Assembly: GCA_016194305.1 (NCBI GenBank)
Contig: JACQBW010000001.1
Coordinates: 1-64,000 of the forward strand
Direction of reading: 5' to 3'
From: Nitrospirota bacterium
GTDB lineage: Bacteria > Nitrospirota > Nitrospiria > JACQBW01
DNA: 64,000 nucleotides
The notes beneath the pieces were generated by a model. It did no database searches. It had not been told where the DNA came from and saw nothing but the letters and a program-made list of their open reading frames with translations. Below, in pieces: positions 44,877 to 54,530 of the stretch; positions within the stretch are counted from its first letter, which is position 1, and each line of letters starts with the position of its first letter. The position numbers and the translations under genes were made by a program.

Positions 44877-46013
44877 TCATGATTTAAATCCTATGGATTC
44901 TTCAAAAGAAAGAAGCGACTGGTTTCGACGCAGAAACAACCGGTCAAGGAGAATCTTGTCCACAAACCATCTTTTTGACATCAAGTATCTGGAAGTGATA
45001 GCGGTGATCCACCCAGGGAACTGTTCTGTCGCCTGACCTCGTTCTCCGAACCGATGCAGAATTTTTGAATCATAAGATGCCAGCGATGCCTGATTGTAGT
45101 CTCCATTGGATTCAATAATCGTTTCCGCCGCAAAAAGCGCGGACTCAATGGCCGGCCGGATTCCCTCCCCGCTCTCCGCATAAGCCAGTCCGGCGGAATC
45201 GCCAATGAGCAATACGCCGTCTCCGGAAAGGTCACGATGCGAATGGGAATTCAGAATATAGGAATGTCCCTTGAAGACATATTCCTTGTCCTGCGGAATC
45301 TTCTTGGTTTGCTTCAACTGAAGAAGAAAATTTTCCATATGACGAGAAAAGTTCGACCGGTCTTCCCTTCCCAGCCCGACATTTAAATAAGCTCCCTTCT
45401 TAAAACACCATCCGTAACCCTTTAAATCATCTGAAAAATAGAGCTCGGGACTCTCGGAATGAATGGCGTAATCCCCGTCTTTTTCCGGATCAATGAAGAA
45501 TTCAGCCTCCTGGGCAATGACGACCTCTTTGTGATCGTCCCGCTCTTTCCCAAGGTATCGTGCGACGGGACAGTGATGTCCTCCCGCTCCGATCAGGAGC
45601 GGAGTCTTGATTCGGCCATTGATGATCCAGTCGGATCCTTCCCGACGAATATCATGAACCGACTCACCCAGGCAAAGCTCTGCGTTGGACCGATGCAATA
45701 AATATTCGTCAAATTCATATCGGCGAATGCCGTAACTGACTGCATAAGGATACTGAATTTCAACCGGAGAACCACTCATCGACGAAACCTGAAAACCGGT
45801 AATCGCCTGAAACACTCTCTGTTGACGATACGCTTCCCGATCCAGTGCCAGGAGTTCCACGACAGCGGGTGTAATCCACCCCGCGCAAACTTTATCGCGC
45901 GGAAAAACAGCCCGATCCATCAGAACGACCTGAAAGCCTGCCTTTTTCAGGCGCCACGCGGCGGTGGACCCGGCAGGTCCACCGCCAACAATTACAGCAT
46001 CTCGCGCATCCAT
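44877..46013 (-). CDS. FAD-dependent oxidoreductase, geranylgeranyl-reductase-like
   Basis: A 378-residue flavoprotein: AVIVGGGPAGSTAAWRLKKAGF (FAD Rossmann motif), DKVCAGWITP (a PxxYxWxFP-like family position around the substrate), and GVLLIGDSAGLAYAESGEGIRPAIESALFAAE (the second FAD contact). The family includes geranylgeranyl and halogenase-like enzymes that reduce or oxidise lipids. It overlaps the end of the cyclopropane synthase gene by 22 bp, so action on the same lipid chains is a fair inference. Confidence 0.82.
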   Translation of the reverse strand: MDARDAVIVGGGPAGSTAAWRLKKAGFQVVLMDRAVFPRDKVCAGWITPAVVELLALDREAYRQQRVFQAITGFQVSSMSGSPVEIQYPYAVSYGIRRYEFDEYLLHRSNAELCLGESVHDIRREGSDWIINGRIKTPLLIGAGGHHCPVARYLGKERDDHKEVVIAQEAEFFIDPEKDGDYAIHSESPELYFSDDLKGYGWCFKKGAYLNVGLGREDRSNFSRHMENFLLQLKQTKKIPQDKEYVFKGHSYILNSHSHRDLSGDGVLLIGDSAGLAYAESGEGIRPAIESALFAAETIIESNGDYNQASLASYDSKILHRFGERGQATEQFPGWITAITSRYLMSKRWFVDKILLDRLFLRRNQSLLSFEESIGFKS

Positions 46014-47311
46014 GAATGTTCCCGTTCTCCGGCATTCAACCGGTAGAGGTGTTCTCTGGACCAGGGAATTTCGTTGTAACGTCCGCGAGTAAAAAGGATC
46101 TGGAACAATTGAAGGGTTCCAGTTCGGAAGGAGACGAGTGAGCCGGCAAGATAGAACCGCCAGGCTCTCATGAAAGTCTCATCAAACAGGTTGGAAACTT
46201 CTTTCGACGCGCCTTCATAACGAGCGAGCCAATGTTCCAGAGTTTTGGCATAATGAAGGCGGAGATTTTCGATATCCAAAACAGAAAAATCCTGCGGTTC
46301 AAATATATCCATCATTTCTCTCAGCGTCGGGGGGTATCCTCCTGGAAATATCCTCCGCTCAATCCAGCCCCCAATCGGACCCGCAACATTACGACCTATT
46401 GAATGAATCAAGCCCCGACCGGTGGAAAGAAGTACTTTGTCGATGATCGTTCCCAATTGACGGTAATTTTCTCTGCCGACATGCTCCAGCATCCCGATGG
46501 AAACGAAGGCATCGCATTGTCCCTTGATATTTCGATAGTCGTCCTCGATAAACTCGACCTGGTGGCTCATCCTCTCATTTTCGGCACGTTGACGTGCGTA
46601 AGTGATCTGTTCATGAGAAATATTGTATGCTTGGACTTTCACACCGTAATGGCGGGCCATATGCAATGCCAGCCCACCCCAGCCGCATCCGGCTTCGATG
46701 ACGGTATCACCCGGCTTGAGCAGAAGTTTACGGCAGACATGATCCATTTTAGCCACCTGGGCATCCTCAAGTGTCATTTCCGGATCCGGGAAGTAGCCCG
46801 AGGTATAGTTCATATTCTTGTCCAGCCAAAGACGGTAAAAGGAATTTCCAATATCATAATGGTGATGAATATTCTCCCGGGATTTTTCCAGACTATTCGA
46901 GATCCGATACAGGCTCCGCGGGAGAAATCCCTCTGCTTTGTAACTGGAAAGGGCACGATAAATAATTTCCAGGAACGAAACAAGATCGCCCTCTACTTCC
47001 AGTCTTCGGGTACTATAAGCATCCCCGAAATAGAGCTCGGGATCCGCAAATACCCGGAATGCCATCGCTGGATCATGGAAGGTCACGGTACCAAGAGGGT
47101 AACATCCTTTGGGAACAATTGAACTTCCGTCCCAAAAGAGAACACGGATAGGAGGGTTATTGATTCGGTTCAAAAGTTTTTGAACAAGCCATTTCGCAAG
47201 CGAAAGAGAGAGTCGACCGGCGCGATTCTTCCCTTTTAATAAAGCCGGCATGGGTTTATCGGGGTTGTTCCCGGAGTGACCCCTTATCCACCGACCAGAA
47301 ACTCCGTTCAT
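45992..47311 (-). CDS. cfa: Cyclopropane-fatty-acyl-phospholipid synthase family methyltransferase
   Basis: A 439-residue CFA synthase: an N-terminal domain of about 120 residues, HHYDIGNSFYRLWLDKNMNYTSGYFP, the SAM-binding VIEAGCGWGGLALHMA, YNISHEQITYARQRA, FVSIGMLEHVGRENY, and RIFPGGYPPTLREMM. It adds a methylene group across unsaturated lipid double bonds, usually as cells enter stationary phase. Related branches make methoxy-mycolic-type or other methylated lipids. GGAG lies 8 nt before ATG 47311. Confidence 0.92.
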   Translation of the reverse strand: MNGVSGRWIRGHSGNNPDKPMPALLKGKNRAGRLSLSLAKWLVQKLLNRINNPPIRVLFWDGSSIVPKGCYPLGTVTFHDPAMAFRVFADPELYFGDAYSTRRLEVEGDLVSFLEIIYRALSSYKAEGFLPRSLYRISNSLEKSRENIHHHYDIGNSFYRLWLDKNMNYTSGYFPDPEMTLEDAQVAKMDHVCRKLLLKPGDTVIEAGCGWGGLALHMARHYGVKVQAYNISHEQITYARQRAENERMSHQVEFIEDDYRNIKGQCDAFVSIGMLEHVGRENYRQLGTIIDKVLLSTGRGLIHSIGRNVAGPIGGWIERRIFPGGYPPTLREMMDIFEPQDFSVLDIENLRLHYAKTLEHWLARYEGASKEVSNLFDETFMRAWRFYLAGSLVSFRTGTLQLFQILFTRGRYNEIPWSREHLYRLNAGEREHSWMREML

Positions 47312-47486
47312 TTTCCATTCTCCAAAAATAAGTCGGGTTGTGGAAATGCCTATAAGTTAATTATCTAATATCTCTTCAAATAAAAACAATGAATTTCCCG
47401 TACGCCGATTCAATCCCGGAGTGCGAGTCTAGTATTCCTGCGGTCCTCTCACCGGACACCGTTTCAATGAATGCAACAATAAGCGA

Positions 47487-48329
47487 TCATGGCCGGTGCA
47501 GAATCTCCACCAATCGGGTCATGACCACTACCGCATCCGGTTGATGTTGCTGAGAATATACGGATATTAAATTTCGAAGCATTCTTTCCAAAATCGCTCT
47601 GTTTCCAGTAACTTGCAAATAGTTTTCCCGGTATCCGTATCCGGAATTTGTCAGAAAAACAATGCATTCTTCTTTTGTAACGAGCTTTCCTCCATTAAAG
47701 GGATCGATGAAAAGAGATTCCCCTTCACCGGTATATGTCACGATAAAATGGCCCGGCATGCCAACCGGGTAAAAGGGTAAATTCAATCGCCTGGCAATCA
47801 ATACGAGCAACAATGAAAGTGTGATCGGTAAACCTGTCTTTCTGTCCATGACTGCAGGAAGATAGCTGTTATCGGGGTCATGGTAATTTTCACGATTTCC
47901 GGTAAACCCCAGTTTTTGGAAAAAGGTGTTGAGTACGATCTGATATTTCTTTTTTCCTGAACGATCTCTTTTTAATGCCTGTGAAATGTCGTCTGCCCAT
48001 TGATTCAAGATGAGTCGATAGCTCTCGCTGTTCAAATGGGGGAAAGCGTATGTGGAAATGAGAAAAGCGCCTTCCTCCAAATTGACCTCGTTAGGTTCGG
48101 AACAAAACACGATCCACTTTCTGTTCAGTACATCGATTCGGATGTTTTCCAAAAGAGAAGCGGCTTCCTTCTGAATCTTAAGATCGGCGTGGGACAAAGC
48201 CTCTATCAAGAACGGCAACATGTCTGAGTGTAACTCGATTAATCGTCTTTTGATCAAACTCAGATTCCGGTCGTCGGTTTCTGAAAGGAGGGAAATGAGC
48301 GCTTTGATTTCGGTTTCAATCGGATTCAT
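47487..48329 (-). CDS. SirB1-like transglutaminase-superfamily protein
   Basis: A 280-residue protein of the SirB1/transglutaminase-like family. The N-terminal helices (LLSETDDRNLSLIKRRLIEL, HADLKIQKEAASLLENI) are followed by the conserved core GLPITLSLLLVLIARRLNLPFYPVGMPGHFIVTY and FIDPFNGGKLVTKEECIVFL, then a short TPR-like tail. The catalytic Cys of true transglutaminases is not seen in the core, so it is probably a binding protein. The gene overlaps the aminopropyltransferase-like gene by 4 bp. Confidence 0.8.
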   Translation of the reverse strand: MNPIETEIKALISLLSETDDRNLSLIKRRLIELHSDMLPFLIEALSHADLKIQKEAASLLENIRIDVLNRKWIVFCSEPNEVNLEEGAFLISTYAFPHLNSESYRLILNQWADDISQALKRDRSGKKKYQIVLNTFFQKLGFTGNRENYHDPDNSYLPAVMDRKTGLPITLSLLLVLIARRLNLPFYPVGMPGHFIVTYTGEGESLFIDPFNGGKLVTKEECIVFLTNSGYGYRENYLQVTGNRAILERMLRNLISVYSQQHQPDAVVVMTRLVEILHRP

Positions 48330-49048
48330 TTTGATTTCATGTTGGCCCGAAGACGGGTCACAATGGATCGAAATTTTATTTCATGCTGGTCCTGAAGTGC
48401 GGAGGCACGCGCCCGGAGTTCAGCTCTTTTCGGTAACTTGTCCTGTTTCAAGGCAAAGCTGATAAAGTTATCGTCGTTTTCAGTTTTGACTGTGAAAACC
48501 TTATTGGCGAACACTTTGGAAAGCCGGCCCAGGTAAGTCTGCATTTGGGACTCGCTTTTTAAAAGGTTTACGACAAGGACTCCCTTATCTCGCAATGACT
48601 GAAAGCAATGCGTATAGAATCGCTTGCTGCTCAAGTTTCGAGGCAGACCGTAGGCATCATAGCCGTCAACCATAATCACATCGGCGCTCTCCTGACACCT
48701 TTCCATGTACTCCGCTCCGTCTGCATGAACAACATCGAAGCGGTCGTCGTCCGAAGGAATTTCAAAATCGTCTCGAAGTGCGATGACTTCTTTCTCTATT
48801 TCGACTGTTGTGATCCTGCAATCTGGAAAATATCGAAAACAGTACTTGGATAACGACCCGCCGCCAAGTCCAACAATGAGGATACGGCGTGGAATGGGGA
48901 ACAACAGGAGGAATCCCATCATCGTTTGAGTGTAACCCAATTCCAGCTCGAACGGGGCATTTTTGCGCATGGTGCTCTGCAGCGTCGAGGCAGTGAACTG
49001 AATCGATTTTACTTCATCATCTTCGTAAATGAGTGGCCTGGACGTCAT
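48326..49048 (-). CDS. Spermidine-synthase-like (aminopropyltransferase-fold) protein
   Basis: About 240 residues with the SpeE fold: RRILIVGLGGGSLSKYCFRYFPD, VEIEKEVIALRDDF, FDVVHADGAEYMER, and DVIMVDGYDAYGLPRNLSSKRFYTHCF. The aspartates binding decarboxylated SAM are conserved, but the N-terminal substrate-gating region of true spermidine synthase is missing and the position expected to read DxxDP-like reads DGYDAYG. It may be a SAM methyltransferase-like relative. ATG 49048 has GGAG 5 nt upstream; a GTG at 49063 is less likely. Confidence 0.78.
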   Translation of the reverse strand: MTSRPLIYEDDEVKSIQFTASTLQSTMRKNAPFELELGYTQTMMGFLLLFPIPRRILIVGLGGGSLSKYCFRYFPDCRITTVEIEKEVIALRDDFEIPSDDDRFDVVHADGAEYMERCQESADVIMVDGYDAYGLPRNLSSKRFYTHCFQSLRDKGVLVVNLLKSESQMQTYLGRLSKVFANKVFTVKTENDDNFISFALKQDKLPKRAELRARASALQDQHEIKFRSIVTRLRANMKSK

Positions 49049-49125
49049 GCTCTCTCTCCGCACTCTTTCAACTGGAACAACCCCTGAAATACCGTCCGTA
49101 CCTGGTGAATATCTTCATTTCCGGA

Positions 49126-49554
49126 TTAACGATTCCTCTTTTCTCGTTCCTGATGATGAAAATGCCTTCGAACCTTCGCGGCAATTTGACGGTGGGTCAT
49201 TTTGTCAATGGTTTCCAATGCGACAATCCGGCTTTCCATCTTCTCTTTTACGAGGAGTTTTTTCAGCGCAGTCTTGGCCTCTCCCGGACCAAAAATGAAA
49301 ATGGACTCCGCGTCACCGATCGAGGCAGCAACCGCACCATAGTATATATTAAGATGCCCGGTATATTTTCTCTGGCGCCGATTGTCTGCGGGTACCTGCT
49401 GTGATTCAAAAGGCATGACGGCACGTACACCTCCGGAGCGGCCCGGTTGTTTCTCAACATGGGATATCACCAGCCCCATCTCCTCTCCTTTATCCGAAAT
49501 CGTAACGACAATCGCTTTTCTCTGGTCGATCCATAATCCCACCTTTGTTCGCAT
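49126..49554 (-). CDS. eRF1-domain-like (baeRF/host-attachment-like) small protein
   Basis: A 142-residue protein: MRTKVGLWIDQRKAIVVTI, QQVPADNRRQRKYTGHLNIYY, ESIFIFGPGEAKTALKKLLV, and ETIDKMTHRQIAAKVRRHFH. This resembles the eRF1 middle/C-terminal-like proteins common beside universal-stress and hibernation genes, sometimes named host attachment or translational machinery proteins. The GPGEAK and DKMT motifs are family-typical. The function is unknown; a link to stalled ribosomes is speculative. GGGAG lies 6 nt before ATG 49554. Confidence 0.7.
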   Translation of the reverse strand: MRTKVGLWIDQRKAIVVTISDKGEEMGLVISHVEKQPGRSGGVRAVMPFESQQVPADNRRQRKYTGHLNIYYGAVAASIGDAESIFIFGPGEAKTALKKLLVKEKMESRIVALETIDKMTHRQIAAKVRRHFHHQEREKRNR

Positions 49555-49750
49555 TCAATTCTCCCTGGTTTCCCGAAATCGTGGTTTAAATTAGAGACTC
49601 TTTTGGAATTTGCAGTTAGAGTATAGAAATGATATCGATCCCTTTTCAAGGAAATTCATAGTCCAAAATTAGAAGATGATCTCTTCAAATAATACGGCTA
49701 TAATTTCAATTTTATTGTCCGACCCTTTTTCCCGGTTTAAGGCGATTCGA

Positions 49751-50752
49751 ATGAAAGCTATGGTAATCCAAAATCGGTCTCCAATCGAAAACAGACCCCT
49801 TCAGCTCGTCGAATTACCGAACCCCGTGCCGGGAGCAGGCGAAGTCCTGGTCCGGGTTGAGGTGTGTGGCATTTGTCGAACGGACCTCCATGTGATCGAA
49901 GGGGAACTGCCTGCCTGCTCTTCAACTCTCGTCCCAGGTCATCAGATTGTCGGTCATATTGCCGGACTGGGCCCCGATGCGACTCGATTCAGACAGGAAG
50001 ACCGGGTGGGTATCGCCTGGCTGAACCGATCTTGCGGCATCTGTCCCTATTGCAGAAAAAAACAGGAAAATCTTTGCGATAATCCCCGTTTCACTGGATA
50101 CCATGTCAATGGCGGTTATGCAGAATACGTCGTGGCTCCGGAAGCGTTTATTTATCCCCTGCCTCCTGCGCTCTCTTCGACGGAATGTGCTCCCCTCCTC
50201 TGTGCGGGCATCATCGGATATCGTGCTTATACCCGATCTGAAATCAAAAGAGGGGAACGATTAGGTCTATACGGGTTTGGTGCTTCGGCCCACGTGGTAA
50301 TACAGATAGCCCAATATTATGGATGCGAAGTCTACGTTTCAACGCGTGGTGAAAAACATCGCGAATTGGCCTCTCGACTCGGGGCGACCTGGGTCGGAGA
50401 CGCACAAGAAACCCCGCCTCAAAAATTGAATGGCGCCATAGTCTTTGCTCCGGCGGGCGAGCTCGTTCCCTTTGCACTCAGTTCATTGGACAAGGGAGGG
50501 ACCTTGGCGCTCGCAGGCATTTATATGAGCCAGATCCCGCCTTTGGACTATGAAAGACACCTCTTTCTTGAAAAAAAACTCTGCAGTGTGACTGCCAATA
50601 CGAGGGAAGACGGAGAGGCTCTTTTTCAACTTGCCAAAGAAGTGCCGATTAAAGTTCATACGGAACTTTTTCCGCTGGAACAAGCAAATGAGGCGCTATA
50701 TCAGCTCAAGTGCGATGGCATTCAGGGCGCCGGAGTTCTCAGAGTTCGGTAA
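49751..50752 (+). CDS. Zinc-dependent alcohol dehydrogenase
   Basis: A 333-residue medium-chain dehydrogenase. The catalytic zinc region is VCGICRTDLHVIEGE...PGHQIVG. The structural zinc loop has four Cys (SCGICPYCRKKQENLC). The NAD domain has LGLYGFGASAHVVIQIA. It oxidises or reduces alcohols and aldehydes in the cytoplasm. ATG 49751 (MKAMVIQ) is chosen by homology with AAGG about 8 nt upstream; the longer frame adds 25 hydrophobic residues. It is convergent with mgtA. Such an enzyme is often found in anaerobic or stress gene clusters. Confidence 0.88.
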   Translation: MKAMVIQNRSPIENRPLQLVELPNPVPGAGEVLVRVEVCGICRTDLHVIEGELPACSSTLVPGHQIVGHIAGLGPDATRFRQEDRVGIAWLNRSCGICPYCRKKQENLCDNPRFTGYHVNGGYAEYVVAPEAFIYPLPPALSSTECAPLLCAGIIGYRAYTRSEIKRGERLGLYGFGASAHVVIQIAQYYGCEVYVSTRGEKHRELASRLGATWVGDAQETPPQKLNGAIVFAPAGELVPFALSSLDKGGTLALAGIYMSQIPPLDYERHLFLEKKLCSVTANTREDGEALFQLAKEVPIKVHTELFPLEQANEALYQLKCDGIQGAGVLRVR

Positions 50753-50808
50753 AGCCAGATCTCCGAGTGACCGAATTGAGCTGTTTTCAATATGCGGCAT
50801 AGCTTTGG

Positions 50809-53346
50809 TCAACTCCAAGCGGCGGCTCGCGACCTCCGATAGAAGAACCTCTTGACCCCTTCGACTGCAAATAGATAAAGAAATACCATTCCCCCAAGAA
50901 TTCCAAAAAATGAAATGGACAGTGGCTGAAATCCAAGATATCCAGCGACGGGAAGATACGGCAGGGCGACAGCAAGCGCAACCACCGACAGGGAGGTGGT
51001 TGTAAGCAGCAGGCTCGGGTGACTTGAGAACATATTCCGCCGGGTACGAATTACAAAGATCACCAACACCTGGGTAGCAAGCGATTCAACAAACCAGCCG
51101 GTATGAAAAAGTGCCTCATTCGCATGAAAAATTGTGAGCATGACATAAAATGTCATAAAATCGAATATTGAGCTTACTGGCCCGACCCACATCATGAAGT
51201 TTCGGATAAAACCCATGTCCCACTCCCTGGGGAGTGCCAGGTCCTCATCATCTACGTTGTCCATGGGAATGGGAAATTCAGAGATGTCGTAGAGCATATT
51301 GTTCAGGAGGATCTGAGTCGGCAGCATGGGAAGAAAGGGCAAAAACAATGTGGCCGAAGCCATGCTAAACATGTTTCCGAAGTTGGAACTTGTCCCCATC
51401 ATAATGTACTTAAGAACATTTTGGAAAGTACGTCGTCCTTCGCGAATCCCTTTAAACAGCACACCCAAATCTTGTTCGAGCATCACCATGTCGGCCGCCT
51501 GTTTTGCAACATCTACCGCGGTATCCACCGATATACCCACATCTGCAGACTGCAGGGAAGGGGCATCGTTGATGCCATCTCCCAGGAAACCCACCACATG
51601 TCCTCGCCTCTTCAAGGCGAGAATAATGCGATTTTTCTGAGCCGGATTGACCCTGCAAAACAGCCTTACACTCTCGACTCGCGCGAGCAAGGCATCATCG
51701 TTCAAATTTTGAATTTCGGTTCCGGTAAGGACACCTGTAACCGGAATGCCGATCTCCTTGCAAACATGGCGCGTCACCAGTTCGTTGTCGCCGGTGAGAA
51801 TCTTGATATTGACTTTTGATTTCTCCAGATCGGCAACGGCTTGTATCGCACTGGTCTTGGGGGGATCAAGAAAAGCCGCAAACCCTGCGAAGACAAGCTC
51901 GGTTTCGTCACTGACAATGGCATGGGGATGGTCAAGCGGTACCGGGCGCCAGGCTATGCCCAGTACCCGATACCCTTCCTTGCTCAATTCTTCAAAAAGA
52001 TTTCCGATCTTCTTTCGGGCTCCGGCTTCCAGTTCAATCAGGAACCCCTGTTTGTCTTCGTATGTGACACAGAGGCGGAGAATATCCTCGGGAGCGCCTT
52101 TTACTGTCAGCATGCGCACGCCGTTGCCCTGAACCAAGACCGAGATCCGGCGTCGTTCAAAATCAAAAGGAACCTCATCGATTTTCTCCCACTGGCTTAC
52201 ACTAACTTCCTGATGCATCAGGATGGCCTCATCGAGCGGGTTTTTGAGGCCGGTTTCGAAATAACTATTAAGATAAGCCAGCTCAAGAACGCGATGACTA
52301 TTTTGTCCGGAATGATCAACGTGCCGTTCGAGCCGAATGCGCGCCTCCGTAAGTGTGCCGGTTTTGTCCGTGCACAACACATCCATTGCTCCCAGGTCCT
52401 GGATCGCTGCCAGTCGTTTGACAATGACCTGTATAGAGGCCATTCGCAAAGCACCTCGGGCCAAAGTAACGGACACAATCATCGGAAGCAGTTCCGGAGT
52501 AAGGCCTACGGCAAGAGCCACGGCAAACAGGAAGGTTTCCAGAAGAGGCCGGTGAAATAGGGCAGTAACAAGCAGAACGAAAAGGACCAATAATAAAGTC
52601 AGACGTAGAATCAGGACGCCGAACTCTCTCGTTCCACGGTCGAAAGCGGTCGGCGGTGGTTTGGTCAGCAAGGACTCGGCAATTTGGCCTAAAGTTGTAG
52701 CGGTCCCGGTGCGACATACGATTACTCTGGCAACGCCACTGATTACGGACGTCCCCATCAACACGGTATTCGAGGAAGCATCAACGACAGCTTCAACGGA
52801 CGGCAAATCGCCGCATTGCTTTTCCACGGGAAACGGTTCCCCGGTGAGCAAAGCCTGATTGACGAACAGGTCCTTGGCTTCAATAATTCGGCCATCGGCA
52901 GGCACAAGATCACCTGCGGAGAGAACCAACACATCGCCTTCCACCAATTCCGTGATCGGAATTTTTTTTTGGATGCCTTGTCGTGTGACTGTAGCACGCA
53001 CCGTAACCTGTTCCATCAGGCGTTCAGCCGCTCGGCCAGCCCGGTGCTCCTGCACAAAATCAAAGGTCACGCTCATGAGGATGATCCCGGAAATGATCAG
53101 GAAACTGGCTGTATCGCCAGTCAACGCGGAAACACCACTTGCCAAAAACAGCAAGATTACCAATGGATTCCGGAAGCGAGAAAGAAACTCGACGACAAGC
53201 GCACGACGCCGTTTAGGGCGCAACCGATTTGGCCCGTTAGTTCGCAGACGAAATGCGGCCTGCGCATCACTGAGTCCATTCAAGTCGGTGTCGAGCGCTT
53301 CGATCAATTGGGAAAGAGGCTGCCCCATATCCGATGCTATCTTCAT
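50809..53346 (-). CDS. mgtA: Mg2+-translocating P-type ATPase (MgtA/MgtB-like)
   Basis: An 845-residue P-type ATPase. It has an N-terminal cation-ATPase domain, LTGEPFPVEKQ (actuator loop, TGE at 168-170), GLTPELLPMIV in the ion-binding helix, phosphorylated Asp327 in CTDKTGTLT, TVKGAPEDIL, and GDGINDAPSLQSADVGISVD. The C-terminal signature SSNFGNMFSMASATLFLPFLPMLPTQILLNNMLYD plus NVDDEDL is diagnostic for MgtA. It imports magnesium with ATP. It is the last gene of a minus-strand series starting at groEL. No leader sensor was identified. Confidence 0.93.
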   Translation of the reverse strand: MKIASDMGQPLSQLIEALDTDLNGLSDAQAAFRLRTNGPNRLRPKRRRALVVEFLSRFRNPLVILLFLASGVSALTGDTASFLIISGIILMSVTFDFVQEHRAGRAAERLMEQVTVRATVTRQGIQKKIPITELVEGDVLVLSAGDLVPADGRIIEAKDLFVNQALLTGEPFPVEKQCGDLPSVEAVVDASSNTVLMGTSVISGVARVIVCRTGTATTLGQIAESLLTKPPPTAFDRGTREFGVLILRLTLLLVLFVLLVTALFHRPLLETFLFAVALAVGLTPELLPMIVSVTLARGALRMASIQVIVKRLAAIQDLGAMDVLCTDKTGTLTEARIRLERHVDHSGQNSHRVLELAYLNSYFETGLKNPLDEAILMHQEVSVSQWEKIDEVPFDFERRRISVLVQGNGVRMLTVKGAPEDILRLCVTYEDKQGFLIELEAGARKKIGNLFEELSKEGYRVLGIAWRPVPLDHPHAIVSDETELVFAGFAAFLDPPKTSAIQAVADLEKSKVNIKILTGDNELVTRHVCKEIGIPVTGVLTGTEIQNLNDDALLARVESVRLFCRVNPAQKNRIILALKRRGHVVGFLGDGINDAPSLQSADVGISVDTAVDVAKQAADMVMLEQDLGVLFKGIREGRRTFQNVLKYIMMGTSSNFGNMFSMASATLFLPFLPMLPTQILLNNMLYDISEFPIPMDNVDDEDLALPREWDMGFIRNFMMWVGPVSSIFDFMTFYVMLTIFHANEALFHTGWFVESLATQVLVIFVIRTRRNMFSSHPSLLLTTTSLSVVALAVALPYLPVAGYLGFQPLSISFFGILGGMVFLYLFAVEGVKRFFYRRSRAAAWS

Positions 53347-53464
53347 TAGCTCGATCTTGGGAAATAAGGGGAAACGGGTGCAAGAGATTTGGATTTATAG
53401 AAACGTAACTTTACCGATCAATACCGATCGAAAGACAATTTGTTCATTCAAGAGGATCCATCCT

Positions 53465-54013
53465 TCATTGCGACTGTTTTTCTGAAACTTCGACGAAACT
53501 GGCCTGAGGACCCTTTTCACCTGATTCTTCCACAAATTGCACTTCCTCCCCTATTTTTAAGCGGTCAAACTCGGCATTTAGAAGACTATTTCGATGGAAA
53601 TAAAAGGTTCGCCCGTCTTCCGAATCCAAAAAACCGTATCCCTTCAAAGAAAATAATTGGGTGATCCGCCCAGGCAAAGTGAGGTTCTCATGGGTTTTCA
53701 CAATACCGCGCTGACGCCGGGCAAATTGCTCTAAATTGCGCCGGGCGGCGTCAAATGCATCTCGAATGGCCACATAGACATCTTCGTTGGCCTTTTGCGT
53801 GATGACTAATTCCTTACCAGGTACCGTGATATCAATTCTTACTTCGTACAAAATCCCCTTATGATGATGCCGGTGGGGCGCTTCCACTACCACCCGGCAG
53901 CCGGTAATCTTATCGTAAAGAGAATCAAGCCCGGCAGCCTTTTCCCGTATATCCATCTCCGCCGCTTCCGAAAGTGACATGTTTCGAACTGTAAGCTGTA
54001 ATGGCATATTCAT
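53465..54013 (-). CDS. Ribosome hibernation factor (HPF/RaiA) fused to a cold-shock domain
   Basis: A 182-residue two-domain protein. Residues 1-105 form the S30AE/HPF fold (LQLTVRNMSLSEAAEMDIREKAAGLDSLYDKITGCRVVVEAPHR, then DVYVAIRDAFDAARRNLEQFARRQRG). Residues 115-180 form an OB-fold cold-shock domain (GRITQLFSLKGYGFLDSEDGRTFYFHRNSLL) with RNA-binding aromatic residues. The HPF part should bind the 30S decoding site in resting cells; the cold-shock part could bind rRNA or mRNA. AGGAGG lies 7 nt before ATG 54013. Confidence 0.88.
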   Translation of the reverse strand: MNMPLQLTVRNMSLSEAAEMDIREKAAGLDSLYDKITGCRVVVEAPHRHHHKGILYEVRIDITVPGKELVITQKANEDVYVAIRDAFDAARRNLEQFARRQRGIVKTHENLTLPGRITQLFSLKGYGFLDSEDGRTFYFHRNSLLNAEFDRLKIGEEVQFVEESGEKGPQASFVEVSEKQSQ

Positions 54014-54096
54014 GCGAAAGCCTCCTCATTTTTGTTCAATCAATATGTCCCGGTTATGAACGATGCGCCTGAGAAAAACCACATGTTGCCTTTGAT

Positions 54097-54507
54097 TTAC
54101 ATCGTGGGAACTTGATTCCTTCCTTTCTCTGCTTCTTCAAATTTCTCCATCTTTTCTAAACACGGAACACAGTAACGAACTACCGGGTCGACCGTGAGGC
54201 GTTTTGACGGAATTTTGGTTCCACAGCTTTCACAGAGGCCATATTTCCCTTCTTCGAGCCGGCGAAATGCGTCCGAAATGTTCTTATAATTCAGGTACCG
54301 CCTCTCCAGAATTTTTCGATCAAATCCTTCGCTCATCTCTTGCGACGCCAAATCTCCGAAATCCATTGGACGATCTAATTTATTGATCAGAGAAGGATCC
54401 ATTTCTCTCCCCAGCTCCTTTTCAATTTCGATCATCTCCTTTTCCCGTAACCCATGGAGCCTTTTGTGCAATGTTTGTTGACGCTTTGAGGTCATCGTGT
54501 TTTTCAT
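54097..54507 (-). CDS. TraR/DksA C4-type zinc-finger protein
   Basis: About 136 residues. An N-terminal coiled coil (TLHKRLHGLREKEMIEIEKELGREMDPSL) precedes the C-terminal four-cysteine zinc finger CESCGTKIPSKRLTVDP...YCVPC (CxxC-x17-CxxC). DksA relatives bind in the RNA-polymerase secondary channel and adjust transcription during starvation with ppGpp. The coiled-coil tip has DPSL rather than the DxxDxA of E. coli DksA, so its activity may differ. ATG 54507 is chosen because GGAGG lies 4 nt upstream. Confidence 0.85.
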   Translation of the reverse strand: MKNTMTSKRQQTLHKRLHGLREKEMIEIEKELGREMDPSLINKLDRPMDFGDLASQEMSEGFDRKILERRYLNYKNISDAFRRLEEGKYGLCESCGTKIPSKRLTVDPVVRYCVPCLEKMEKFEEAEKGRNQVPTM

Positions 54508-54530
54508 TTCTCCTCCCAATAAGTAATCTG

